DNA of 64,000 nt. It comes from Bacteriovoracaceae bacterium. Lineage in GTDB: Bacteria > Bdellovibrionota > Bacteriovoracia > Bacteriovoracales > Bacteriovoracaceae. The translations under genes were made by a program, and so were the position numbers. The notes beneath the pieces are model-generated. The model ran no database searches, was not told the DNA's origin, and was given only the letters and a program-made list of their open reading frames with translations. Below, one piece after another: positions 53,027 through 62,106 of the stretch; within the stretch, counting starts at the first letter, position 1; every line of letters begins with the position of its first letter. The stretch is from assembly GCA_947441615.1 (NCBI GenBank), contig CANEUH010000002.1:1-64000 (forward strand). The letters run 5' to 3'.

Positions 53027-54312
53027 TTTTCTGGGGATCAACAGAAGGGGTTACAGGATCAATGACCTTTGTTCGTCTTCCAGAAGGTCTTATTTGTGTC
53101 GACGCTGGCCTATACCAAGGAACAGAAGAAACAGAAGCTCTAAATGAAAAACCACTTCCCTTTAATCCTAACGAAATTAATGCGGTCATCCTTACTCACG
53201 CCCATCTGGATCATTCCGGCTATTTACCTCTTTTAATTAAAAATGGATTTAAGGGGAAAATCTTTTGTACAAGGCCCACAGCAGCTCTGATTAAAATTAT
53301 TCTTGAGGATAGCGCCAAAATTCCTGAACAACATTACTATGATGAAGAGCATGTCAAAGAAACACTGAAACATCTCTCTATTATCGAGTGGAATGAATCA
53401 AAATCTCTCTTTGGTGGAAGCTTTAAACTCATCCCAGCTGGCCATATTTTAGGAGCATCCTCATTAAGCCTTGAATCAGAAGGCAAAACAATTGTTTTTT
53501 CTGGAGACCTTGGAAGGAAAGATGATCCAATGATAAAGGCACCTCTTCCGTGTCCACCTTGTGATGCCGTTATTATGGAGTCCACTTATGGTCATCGAAA
53601 AAGAACTGGGGATATAGAAAAAGAACTAAACTCTTTTTTAATGAAAATATCTAGAGAGTCTCGAATTGGAATTATTGCTAGTTTTGCCGTCGCCAGAGGG
53701 CAATTACTCATAACTCTCATTAATGATTTTTTTATTCGACATCCCGATGAGAAAGTTCGTGTTGTTTTTGACAGTCCTATGATGGGGCTTGCGAATGAGG
53801 TCTATGAAAAATATTCTTATCTCACAAAAATACCAGGAACAATAAAAAATGCCCTTCTTGGACAAGAAGGTATTGAACACCAAGGACAATGGGATGGCCT
53901 AAAGAAAAAAAAGGGGCCCCTCATCATCATAAGCTCAAGTGGGATGCTGACAGGAGGGCGAATTGGAAGACATTTAGAGAATTGGCAAGATGACAAAACG
54001 GCAATACTTTTTTTAACTGGTTATCAAAGTGAAGGAACACCAGGAAGAGAACTCCTAAATGGACATCGTACGATAAAAAGCACCTCAGGAAAAATGATTC
54101 ATTGGGAAGGAGAAGTTTTATCTTCAGATGCTTTTTCATCACATGCTGACCATGACGAGTTGATTGAATGGACGAATGAACTTAATTGCGAATCCAAAAT
54201 CTTTCTTATTCATGGAGAAAAAGATGCGAAAATGAATTTAAAAAATGATTTATCTTCAAAATTTTCATTCGTTCACATCCCATCTAAGTCGGAAATATTT
54301 AATCTCAAATGA
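53017..54312 (+). CDS. Beta-CASP metallo-beta-lactamase-fold RNA-processing nuclease
   Basis: The 431-residue protein has the lactamase core with HAHLDH (61-66), AGHILGASSLSLE and SGDLGRKDDPMI. The beta-CASP insertion has VIMESTYGHRKR and SSSGMLTGGRIGRHLENW, and the RMMBL tail has FSSHADHDELIEW. The family contains CPSF73-like and archaeal RNA 3'-end nucleases. It is translationally linked to the ATP-cone nuclease. Confidence 0.92.
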   Translation: MEIIFWGSTEGVTGSMTFVRLPEGLICVDAGLYQGTEETEALNEKPLPFNPNEINAVILTHAHLDHSGYLPLLIKNGFKGKIFCTRPTAALIKIILEDSAKIPEQHYYDEEHVKETLKHLSIIEWNESKSLFGGSFKLIPAGHILGASSLSLESEGKTIVFSGDLGRKDDPMIKAPLPCPPCDAVIMESTYGHRKRTGDIEKELNSFLMKISRESRIGIIASFAVARGQLLITLINDFFIRHPDEKVRVVFDSPMMGLANEVYEKYSYLTKIPGTIKNALLGQEGIEHQGQWDGLKKKKGPLIIISSSGMLTGGRIGRHLENWQDDKTAILFLTGYQSEGTPGRELLNGHRTIKSTSGKMIHWEGEVLSSDAFSSHADHDELIEWTNELNCESKIFLIHGEKDAKMNLKNDLSSKFSFVHIPSKSEIFNLK

Positions 54313-54350
54313 AGTACAATAAAACGATAAATGAAGGTTTTTATTTTATC

Positions 54351-54803
54351 CTAAACTTTATGTTTTAAAATAATCATATTTGCATGAGAGTGTTTATTCA
54401 CGTACTGAGTGAACGAGCTCTCAAAGATGCCCCGTTTTTCTCTTGCCGCAAGAATAATCGTGTCAATGTTTTTTTCTGCAACGAATTCACAAAACTTTCT
54501 TTTGGGATCATCACTAAAAAGACAATCCATGAAAATTATTCCCTTAAAATCAAGACCTACAAATGCTTCTGACAGTTTTCCTAATCCTGCGACTGATGAC
54601 TCCTGAATCTTTTTTTGATCATCGATCAAAGGGTAAACAATTGAACTTTCGCCTAAGCCGATAGCATATGTAGTTGTCATATTGACTGTAACGAAATGGA
54701 TTTCAGAGTTATTTAAAAATTCTAATTGGTTCATTGCCTTAAATATTTCAGCATGAGGATCATTTAAATTAATAGCAACTGCGACTTTCGAAGAAAATGA
54801 CAT
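54351..54803 (-). CDS. Universal stress protein (UspA-like)
   Basis: The 150-residue protein has a single Usp domain. KVAVAINLNDPHAEIFKAMNQL is the first strand and helix, IDTIILAAREKRG stands where the nucleotide-loop GxRGxxG normally is, and it ends SHANMIILKHKV. The loop is changed (AAREKRG), so nucleotide binding may be lost. It is convergent with the nuclease pair. Confidence 0.8.
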   Translation of the reverse strand: MSFSSKVAVAINLNDPHAEIFKAMNQLEFLNNSEIHFVTVNMTTTYAIGLGESSIVYPLIDDQKKIQESSVAGLGKLSEAFVGLDFKGIIFMDCLFSDDPKRKFCEFVAEKNIDTIILAAREKRGIFESSFTQYVNKHSHANMIILKHKV

Positions 54804-54991
54804 AGTGGCCCCCTATTAATGTTATTCTACGATCCTGAATAGCCCTTAACCAATGATGGCCGTCATCCAAGAAATTGATTTTGATCAAGAAAAAAAACAT
54901 AAAGATTCCAAGCCATTAGATCTTTTTTAACAAGTGTAAACTTAAGTCCAAGAAAAGCCGATAAGTAAACGATATTACTAAGGAATTTACT

Positions 54992-57529
54992 ATGCAGAAA
55001 ATCTTTTTATTTTTGTCCTTCTTTCTCTTTCTTATCCCGAAAGGGGAAGCAAATCCTTGTAACAAAAAAAACCTCTATTTCTTGTTGTCCAATGATGGAG
55101 AGGGAAAATCTCAATTCTATAGCCGAAAGCAGGCGAACGATTGTCTAGTTCTTGCAAAAGAGGGAAAAGTATCTGGTATTACAGTAAAAAAAGAAAATGA
55201 TGGATATCATAAATTTGAAGTAGAAGGTGCTTCTTTGGATGGAGAACCCTACGTCAGGTATCTAAAACAAAATAAAAATGACTTCTTCCTATCCAATACC
55301 CTTGTTGGTGGATTCAAATATAAGGATAGAAATCGAAAAGGTATTAGAACAAGCACTGTTGCAAAATTTGAAGCGAAATCCTGTGAGTTAACTTCTAGTC
55401 AATGCGAATCCCAAAACAAAAATTTTAATCAAGACTATTGCCAGTGTGAAGAGAAAGAAAAACTTTATTGTGGAGAAAAAAAATGGCGTTTTGAAAAATA
55501 TAATTCAAAAAAAGAAGAGTGTAACAAAGATGAGGAAAAGACCTGGGATGATCAAGCTTGTGAATGTAGTAATGTAAAATACTGTGGTGAGAAGAATTGG
55601 AGCAAAAATAAAAAAGAACGTGAAGCTGAAAAGTGCTCAGACAAAGAAGGCCATTCCTGGAATGAAGAAAGCTGTTCATGTACAGAAAAACGCTATTGTG
55701 GAGAAAAAGACTGGAGTTTCTCTAAATATGAAAAAGAATCAAGAAATTGTGAGAAAGATCCAAAATACACATGGGATCCTATTAGCTGTAATTGCGAAAT
55801 AGACGCAAAAACAACGCATATGTGTAATGGAAAACCCTACGACTTATCAAAATACAATTCTGAGAAAAACGCATGTGAATCGAGAAACAATCAAAGCACC
55901 CCTGATAAACATTTTGAATGGGACGAAGAGAAGTGTACCTGTGAAAAAGAAAAAATAGGACATATGTGTGGGAATGGAGAATCCATTTCAGTTAAAAAGT
56001 TTGAGCGTCAAAAGAACAGATGTCTTGAAAAAATGGAGCACGATGACAGGTTCTCTTGGGATGATGATACTTGTGATTGTCTAAAAAAGAAAAAAGTTAA
56101 AGATAAAAACAGTTGTGGTGGCAAAGGGTGGTCACAAAATAAAATTGATCGTAAGAAGAATCATTGCGATAGTATAGATGGAAAATGGAATGCTGAGGAT
56201 TGCTCATGTGAAGATCCTTGTTATGAAGTTGAAACACGACAAGAAGTCGAAGAGACACCTTGCGAAGATGTACTACCTAAATTGGGTGATGTATCCGTAG
56301 GCGACCTTCAAGCGAAAGTCTGTGAAAAAGCAATTCCTGAAGCAGATCAAAAAAGAATTAAAGAACAATGCCAAAAAGAAATTGAGGCCCTCCAGAAATC
56401 ATCCATTGATAATACTCCAACCCAAAAATTTGCTATAAAAATTAAGTACAGTTCGAATGAGCAAATTCTTTGTAGTGAGAATACCGTCTCAGTTAATCAT
56501 TTAGACCAACTAGAGCACCCACTACCTGCAAACGTACCAACAACAGACTTGTCAAAATTTGAGGGCGACTGCTCAAAAGGAATGGGACTTAAAGACGGTG
56601 ATTTAAAACAATATCGTAACTACGGTAAGATTAGTTGCGCGCAGTGGGACTCAATTCAGGAAGCAAATAAAGAAATTTTAAAAATTGCAAACGATACAAC
56701 TGTGAAGTTTCTCAATGATCTTGGAATCACTGGTAAAATCTCATCTCAAGAAATGAATGATTTATTATCAAAATCAAAAATTACGATGAACGTTATAGGA
56801 ACGGCCAATAGATCCAATAACGGCACTGGTATTACTCTTCAAGATCTTGCTAAAAAAAGACAAGAAGAAGCAGAAAGAGTGATGAAAGAAGAAGTCACTA
56901 AAAAATTGAAAGAGTATGTCACTGACCCAAATTACACTGTTCCTAATTCTGAAAATATCTTTAAAAAAGCTGGTTTCGCTCAGGCCATTGGGCCTCTTAA
57001 TCCAAGTAGTTCAATTAAATCTATGCATTCAGTCCTTATGGAGCCCGAAACTCCAGTTGATTTAAAAAAATGCCATACCGAAGGTCAGAATAATCCCAAA
57101 AAGACATACGACTGCTCCGTGAATTATTTTATCGATACAGAATGTCCCAAATTATCTGAGGATTTGAAACGCCAGTTCTGTAGTCAAACAAAAGAGCAAC
57201 TAATGGCGCAAAAAGATTCATCCTTCCTTGAAGGATTTAAAATGTTCCAAGTCGGAGTAAGTTTAAGCTCGGAAAAGTCACGGCCTGTTTACGGAGAAAT
57301 TGGTACGATCGAAGTTGACTGTAGCGCAGAACTTGGAACCGAAGTCATTCCTGGATCAGAAACAAAAATTACGGATTACTTAAAGGTGACGAAACCTGGT
57401 TTCTTTAGGCGCCTTAAAAAAGATTGCCGCGAAGAAAGAAGAAAACTTAATGATGAATATGGTCGAAAGAATGTTAGGAAAGCCGCTAATCAACGCAAAA
57501 ATCCTAATGGTATCGTGATTGGCCAATAA
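54992..57529 (+). CDS. Secreted protein with repeated four-cysteine modules
   Basis: The 845-residue product has a signal peptide (cleavage near EANPC). Six full modules and one partial module follow at about 131-406. Each has the plan C-(G)-x16-17-C-x11-19-C-x-C, with conserved GEKxW at the start and W-D/N-x4-C-x-C at the end; for example the cysteines are 160, 177, 190, 192 and 198, 215, 228, 230. The spacing suggests two disulfides per module. The C-terminal half (about 430-845) has scattered Cys and a helical part (TLQDLAKKRQEEAERVMKEE) that resembles OmpA-like regions only weakly. The function is unknown. Confidence 0.8.
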   Translation: MQKIFLFLSFFLFLIPKGEANPCNKKNLYFLLSNDGEGKSQFYSRKQANDCLVLAKEGKVSGITVKKENDGYHKFEVEGASLDGEPYVRYLKQNKNDFFLSNTLVGGFKYKDRNRKGIRTSTVAKFEAKSCELTSSQCESQNKNFNQDYCQCEEKEKLYCGEKKWRFEKYNSKKEECNKDEEKTWDDQACECSNVKYCGEKNWSKNKKEREAEKCSDKEGHSWNEESCSCTEKRYCGEKDWSFSKYEKESRNCEKDPKYTWDPISCNCEIDAKTTHMCNGKPYDLSKYNSEKNACESRNNQSTPDKHFEWDEEKCTCEKEKIGHMCGNGESISVKKFERQKNRCLEKMEHDDRFSWDDDTCDCLKKKKVKDKNSCGGKGWSQNKIDRKKNHCDSIDGKWNAEDCSCEDPCYEVETRQEVEETPCEDVLPKLGDVSVGDLQAKVCEKAIPEADQKRIKEQCQKEIEALQKSSIDNTPTQKFAIKIKYSSNEQILCSENTVSVNHLDQLEHPLPANVPTTDLSKFEGDCSKGMGLKDGDLKQYRNYGKISCAQWDSIQEANKEILKIANDTTVKFLNDLGITGKISSQEMNDLLSKSKITMNVIGTANRSNNGTGITLQDLAKKRQEEAERVMKEEVTKKLKEYVTDPNYTVPNSENIFKKAGFAQAIGPLNPSSSIKSMHSVLMEPETPVDLKKCHTEGQNNPKKTYDCSVNYFIDTECPKLSEDLKRQFCSQTKEQLMAQKDSSFLEGFKMFQVGVSLSSEKSRPVYGEIGTIEVDCSAELGTEVIPGSETKITDYLKVTKPGFFRRLKKDCREERRKLNDEYGRKNVRKAANQRKNPNGIVIGQ

Positions 57530-57648
57530 TCCAATTAAGCGGCTCCCTACTCTGATAGTGGCCGCTGCACCTAAATGAGACTGTTAATAGCAATGCTCTG
57601 AACTGAATTGATCTATAAAAAGCAAAATAAAGGTAATTTTGGAGGAAT

Positions 57649-57682
57649 ACTCCCTTATAGTGTAACACCACTATAAGGGAGT
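57649..57682 (-). terminator. Long perfect hairpin after gltA
   Basis: The arms ACTCCCTTATAGTG (57649-57662) and CACTATAAGGGAGT (57669-57682) are exact reverse complements with a 6-base loop. It starts 5 bp after the gltA stop. On the minus strand the next bases are ATTCCTCCAAAATT, a weak T-tract; a factor-dependent stop or message stabiliser is possible. Confidence 0.6.
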
Positions 57683-57687
57683 CGTTG

Positions 57688-58965
57688 TTAACGAGATTTA
57701 ATATCTTTGTAGGAATTCTTTGTATCACCTGTAAAAATTTGTCTCGGTCGACAAATCTTAAATCCTGGTTGCTCTACCATTTCTTTCCACTGCGCCATCC
57801 AGCCTGGAAGTCTTCCCATGGCAAACATCACTGTAAACATATTCGTAGGAATTCCAAGAGCTCGATAAATAATTCCTGAATAGAAATCCACATTCGGGTA
57901 AAGTTTTCTAGACACGAAGTACTCATCTTTAAGAGCAACGGCTTCTAGCCCTTTTGCAATATCAAGAAGTGGATCTTTAACTCCAAGAGTGTTGAGAACT
58001 GAATCACAGGCCACCTTAATAATTTTGGCCCGAGGATCAAAATTCTTATATACACGGTGACCAAATCCCATCAAACGCGATGAAGAGTTTTTATCTTTAA
58101 CTTCAGCTAAAAAAGTATTGTAGTCTTTACCTGAGTTTTTAATCTCTTCAAGCATCTCTAGAACAGCTTGGTTCGCTCCTCCGTGGAGTGGGCCCCAAAG
58201 AGCATCAATTCCAGCAGAGATTGTGGCAAAAATATTGGCCTTCGAGGATCCAACAAGTCTTACAGATGATGTTGAGCAGTTTTGCTCATGATCCACGTGA
58301 AGAATCAAAAGGACATCAAGAGCTTTAGCGACTTCTTTTTTAACGTTTTTATCACCAGTCATCATGTAGATAAAATCTGAGCAGTAATCTAGGGACTTAT
58401 CAGACTTGATAAATTCCTTACCTTGAGATTGGCGATAGGCATAGGCCGCAACAACTTTAAGTTGTCCCATAAGCTGAGCAATCGCTTGATCTTTTTGTGC
58501 TGGAGTTAGATCTTGAGCACAAAGATCATGGTAATAAGCAGAAAGAGAAACCATATTTGAAGAAAGAACTGCCATCGGATGGGCATCCTTAGGGAATGCC
58601 TTAATCATGGTCTTAATTCCTTCAGGGACATCGTTATAAGAAGCTATCGCCTCTTCAAAGGCCTTGAGTTCAGCGGCTGAAGGAAGTTTTCCATAAAAAA
58701 CTAAATATGAAGTTTCTAAAAAAGAAGATTTTTCAGCAAGCTCCTCAATGGAGTAACCGCGATACTTTAAAATTCCTAGTTCACCATCTAGGAAAGTAAT
58801 CGAGCTCGTACAGGCCCCAGTGTTCATGTAACCTGAATCAAGTGTTACATAACCTGTTTCGGCACGGAGTTTAGTAATATCAATTGATTTTTCGCCCTCA
58901 GTACCAGTGAAAACGGGAAGCTCTATGGTCTTGTCACCTAGAACGAGTTTTGCCTTGTCAGACAT
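57688..58965 (-). CDS. gltA: Citrate synthase (type I, hexameric type)
   Basis: The 425-residue enzyme condenses acetyl-CoA and oxaloacetate. It has LDGELGILKYRGYSIEELAE at the start, the active-site His segments VDHEQNCSTSSVRL, GPLHGGANQAVLEML and GFGHRVYKNFDPRAK, and the C-terminal MGRLPGWMAQWKEMVE. AAGGAG precedes ATG. It is a single-gene unit. Confidence 0.97.
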   Translation of the reverse strand: MSDKAKLVLGDKTIELPVFTGTEGEKSIDITKLRAETGYVTLDSGYMNTGACTSSITFLDGELGILKYRGYSIEELAEKSSFLETSYLVFYGKLPSAAELKAFEEAIASYNDVPEGIKTMIKAFPKDAHPMAVLSSNMVSLSAYYHDLCAQDLTPAQKDQAIAQLMGQLKVVAAYAYRQSQGKEFIKSDKSLDYCSDFIYMMTGDKNVKKEVAKALDVLLILHVDHEQNCSTSSVRLVGSSKANIFATISAGIDALWGPLHGGANQAVLEMLEEIKNSGKDYNTFLAEVKDKNSSSRLMGFGHRVYKNFDPRAKIIKVACDSVLNTLGVKDPLLDIAKGLEAVALKDEYFVSRKLYPNVDFYSGIIYRALGIPTNMFTVMFAMGRLPGWMAQWKEMVEQPGFKICRPRQIFTGDTKNSYKDIKSR

Positions 58966-59319
58966 GGATGCTCCTTAAAAAGAATATGATCTTGAGAATA
59001 TTTTTGAAGTTAAACGATCGCATTTTAGCGAATTTCCAACTCTATGTCTAAATACTCTTATGGCCATCTGATCGGAAAAGTAGGGTCAAAAGTTAAATTC
59101 TTCTATCAAAAGTGGTGACAAAACTTCACAGGCACTGGTGACAAAACCGCTCCAGTAATGCACTGTGCATGATAGGTCATTTTTGATTTAGCGGTGCATC
59201 TTGTAGTTGAAATTTATCTAAAAAGTTAAATAAATCAATCATTTTAAGAATTTGGCAATCAAATTGCTCACCCAATCAAATAATTCAAACATGACGTTTG
59301 GTTACTTATAGGAGAGAGC
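58966..59319. other. Intergenic region with insertion-sequence-end-like repeats
   Basis: No coding frame is supported. Two GGTGACAAAAC repeats lie in the middle. The left part should hold the gltA promoter and the right part the promoter of the next gene, but no strong match was found by eye. Confidence 0.55.
59114..59147. repeat. Solo insertion-sequence-end-like repeat pair
   Basis: GGTGACAAAAC occurs at 59114-59124 and 59137-59147, 23 bp apart. The same GGTGACAAAA core, in a pair spaced 25 bp, follows the transposase-like tail at the left edge. This looks like the end of an element with no body left. Confidence 0.55.
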
Positions 59320-60516
59320 ATGAAAAAAGCTTCTGCATCGTTTTTAGTTTTATTTTTCTCTGCCATCTTGGTTTCCTTCCATTCGTTTGCCCAGCACCAT
59401 CAAGGCCGAGGCCATGGTCGTTACAGACCCGAGAGGCCGGACTATAACCAGGGGAACTACAATACTGGTCGTGAGATTTTAAGAGAGCAAGTTAACCAAA
59501 ATATCCGCTCATATGAAAGGCTTAGGCTCTCAGATCTTTTTAGACTCTCCTACCAAGAGCAAAGAAATATTGAAATCATCTCTCTCAGTTTAACGGCCCA
59601 GTCCTATTCCTATAGTTCAGCTCAAATTGAATTAAGCCAATTTGGACGTCTCATCGGAACTCAAATCGTTTCGAGACAACTAAACACTGTTAACTTTTAT
59701 CTTCCAGCAAGAACGATGGTCGATGGCCTTGAACTCACTTCTGGACAGGAAGTTTATCTGGGTTCCATAGTTGCCGAAGTCATCATGAACAGAGGCGAAG
59801 GCCCTTATCACTCTGGACAAGTTCAGCCAAATTCAACTCACACCCTTAGAGTTAATCAATCGACCTTAGGATATGGCTCTATTTCTCTAGTGGATTTAGT
59901 TAAACAGCAACTTAGATTAGACCTTAGAGGGGCAGAAATCCAAGGAGTGACAGTTTTTGGTGAAGCTTCTCGTTATGCTAGAGAGGCCAGTGTACAATTA
60001 GAACTCAATAGAAGGCCCGTCGGAATCCCCCAGTATTTTTCTAGATTGAATAGACAGGTAGAGCTTTCAATCTATTCCTTTGAAGAAGTTCAAGACCTAA
60101 ATCTCATCGTGAATGGAGATGCTCAAATCATAGATGTCATTATCCGTGTTGGCCAAGTTCGCTCTCAAAGACCACCTATTCCAGGACCAAGTTTTCCATC
60201 AGTTCAAAGATTTCAAATCCGTCACGAGATCTCTCCCATGATTCCTTATGAGCTTTCTAGAGCATTGGGATATGAGAGACGATTCATCCGCGCTATCACG
60301 ATCGAAGCTCGCTCTAGAGGCCAATTGCAAGCTCAACTCTCTTTACTAGCAAAGTACGGTGAATCTCAAGGGGTACTATTTATTGGCCAAAATCAAATGA
60401 AGGCCACTCTGCAGCTGAGAAGACCAATGCTTGCTGAAGAACTTAGACTTGAGACCTCATCTTCAATTCTAGTTGAAGCATTAGAAGTCGTGTTTGATTC
60501 GAACTCACGCTTTTAA
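59320..60516 (+). CDS. Exported protein with three beta-rich repeats, unknown
   Basis: The 398-residue product has a signal peptide ending SFA and then a His/Gly/Arg-rich linker (QHHQGRGHGRYRPERP). Three diverged units of about 100 residues follow, starting near 68 (RLSDLFRLSYQEQRNIEIIS), 188 (SLVDLVKQQLRLDLRGAEI) and 305 (PYELSRALGYERRFIRAIT). Each continues with a strand pattern like ELRLETSSSILVEALEVVF. GGAGAGAG precedes ATG. The fold and role are unknown; it is probably periplasmic or on the surface. Confidence 0.7.
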   Translation: MKKASASFLVLFFSAILVSFHSFAQHHQGRGHGRYRPERPDYNQGNYNTGREILREQVNQNIRSYERLRLSDLFRLSYQEQRNIEIISLSLTAQSYSYSSAQIELSQFGRLIGTQIVSRQLNTVNFYLPARTMVDGLELTSGQEVYLGSIVAEVIMNRGEGPYHSGQVQPNSTHTLRVNQSTLGYGSISLVDLVKQQLRLDLRGAEIQGVTVFGEASRYAREASVQLELNRRPVGIPQYFSRLNRQVELSIYSFEEVQDLNLIVNGDAQIIDVIIRVGQVRSQRPPIPGPSFPSVQRFQIRHEISPMIPYELSRALGYERRFIRAITIEARSRGQLQAQLSLLAKYGESQGVLFIGQNQMKATLQLRRPMLAEELRLETSSSILVEALEVVFDSNSRF

Positions 60517-60581
60517 TCTCAAATCCATTTACATTAATTATCGCTCCCATTAAGGTTTAATTACTTAATGGGAGCTGTCAT

Positions 60582-61280
60582 TTGAAATGGGAAAAACCCT
60601 TAATTGAGGGAACAATACTTAAAAGATATAAGAGATTTCTCGCTGATGTTATTATTCATGAAGAGCAGCATACGGTTCATGTTCCCAATACTGGTAGTAT
60701 GACCAGCTGTTGGGAGGCAAATGGGAAATGTGCTGTCTCTTTATCAGATAATCCGAATAGAAAAATGCCATACACTCTAGAACTAACTCATAATGGGGAA
60801 TCTTGGATCGGTGTCAATACCGCTAACGCCAACAAGCTCGTCAAAGAGTGGCTGAATGAACAAAAAATACCAGAATTAAAAAACTACCCCATCATTAGGC
60901 CCGAAAAAAAAATTGGCGATTCGAGAATCGATTTTTATTTAGAAGGTGATCCAGATCAACCACCCTGCTATGTGGAAGTGAAAAGTGTCACCCTAAAACT
61001 AGATGAGCTTGCTCAATTTCCCGATGCAGTAACAGAGCGAGGCCAAAAACACTTAATGGAGCTCATGGAACTAAAGAAAAAAGGCTTTAGAACCGTAATG
61101 CTCTATATTGTTCAAAGGGAAGATGTGGATCGAATGAGGCCAGCACATTCTATAGATGTCAATTATGGAAAACTTCTAAAAGAAGCATTCCATTCCGGAG
61201 TTGAAGTGCTTGTTTACCAATGCAAAATGGGAACCGAGGAAATAAAACTAAAAAGAAGAATTCCTTTAGATCTGGAGTGA
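60582..61280 (+). CDS. sfsA: SfsA-family DNA/RNA-binding protein
   Basis: The start is TTG at 60582, seven bases after GGAG. The 232-residue protein has the SfsA signatures: KRYKRFLADV near the start, HVPNTGSMTSCWE, IDFYLEG and YVEVKSVTLK, FPDAVTERGQKHLMEL, and DVNYGKLLKEAFHSGVEVL. It has an OB-like N-terminal part and a nuclease-like C-terminal fold. SfsA is linked to sugar-fermentation regulation in E. coli, but its biochemical role is unclear. It is followed without gap by the nucleotidyltransferase gene. Confidence 0.93.
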   Translation: MKWEKPLIEGTILKRYKRFLADVIIHEEQHTVHVPNTGSMTSCWEANGKCAVSLSDNPNRKMPYTLELTHNGESWIGVNTANANKLVKEWLNEQKIPELKNYPIIRPEKKIGDSRIDFYLEGDPDQPPCYVEVKSVTLKLDELAQFPDAVTERGQKHLMELMELKKKGFRTVMLYIVQREDVDRMRPAHSIDVNYGKLLKEAFHSGVEVLVYQCKMGTEEIKLKRRIPLDLE

Positions 61281-61282
61281 CA

Positions 61283-62086
61283 TTGCTAAAATTAGTATTT
61301 TACACAAAAGACATTCGCCTTAAAGTAAGACTTTCTCATCCCGATGATGATTTTACTAAGAGCTATATCTGGAAGGAAAAATTGGAATTTATCATTTCAG
61401 ATAATGGTGATTTTATGATGGCCTGGACCTCTCTATTACCAGACCTTGACCCATTTTATGCGGAACCGTTTGTAGACCTCATGGGTACCCGTTATCCTGT
61501 CTCAGAAAATTATGATTCTCTCTTTAAACTCTGCCCAGATCTCGTCTTTAAGAATTCAACAGATGAATGGGTGTTCTACGGTGGAACCTTTAATCCCTGG
61601 CACCAAGGCCACCAGGCCTGCTTGAACTTATTACCAGAAGAAAAAGTTTGTCTTCTCATTCCAGACCGGAACCCATTAAAAGAACTGCGAGAAATCCATC
61701 CAGTAACAACAGTCCTAGAGATTAGTACAAAAGCGAAATTTAAAAATAGACAATATCTTGTCCCCTCTTTTCTTATGCAACATAAAAAAAACCCGACTAT
61801 AGAATGGGTTGAAAGGATGAAAGAGAGATTTCCTGATACAAAAATGTCTCTCATGATGGGATTTGATTGCTTCAAGGACATTAGATCTTGGATTCGATAC
61901 AAAGAACTATTGGTTTTATTGGATACCATCTATGTTGTTTCTAGACTTGATAGTCATCAAGAGAGGGAACAAGAACTAGATAAAATCAAATCAGTTGCAT
62001 CGAATTTAAAGATTATATTTTTAGGCAACCATGAATATGAGCACTTAAGCTCAACAGAGATGAGAAATAAAAAAGGGAGACCTTAG
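61283..62086 (+). CDS. NadD-like nucleotidyltransferase with an N-terminal extension
   Basis: The start is TTG at 61283, five bases after GGAG, 2 bp after sfsA. The 267-residue protein has an extension of about 95 residues with no known domain. The HIGH-superfamily core follows with VFYGGTFNPWHQGHQACL (HxGH at 107-110), and MGFDCFKDIRSW and SSTEMR near the end, as in nicotinate-mononucleotide adenylyltransferase. The usual NadD has about 200 residues. It probably makes NaAD, but the extension raises other options. Confidence 0.78.
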   Translation: MLKLVFYTKDIRLKVRLSHPDDDFTKSYIWKEKLEFIISDNGDFMMAWTSLLPDLDPFYAEPFVDLMGTRYPVSENYDSLFKLCPDLVFKNSTDEWVFYGGTFNPWHQGHQACLNLLPEEKVCLLIPDRNPLKELREIHPVTTVLEISTKAKFKNRQYLVPSFLMQHKKNPTIEWVERMKERFPDTKMSLMMGFDCFKDIRSWIRYKELLVLLDTIYVVSRLDSHQEREQELDKIKSVASNLKIIFLGNHEYEHLSSTEMRNKKGRP

Positions 62087-62096
62087 TCTCCCTTTT
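62075..62096 (+). terminator. Terminator overlapping the stop codon of the NadD-like gene
   Basis: A perfect 7-bp stem GGGAGAC/GTCTCCC with a 4-base loop contains the stop codon (62084-62086) in its loop and right arm. TTTT follows. The very short 3' end is notable. Confidence 0.85.
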
Positions 62097-62106
62097 GAGT
62101 CAAAAT

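Noticed and set aside
54384-54606. Two plus-strand frames opposite the universal stress protein gene
   Set aside because: Both are antisense to a clear Usp domain and lack ribosome sites.
57504-57728. Minus-strand frame across the end of gltA
   Set aside because: It crosses the gltA stop and hairpin in another frame and has no start signal.
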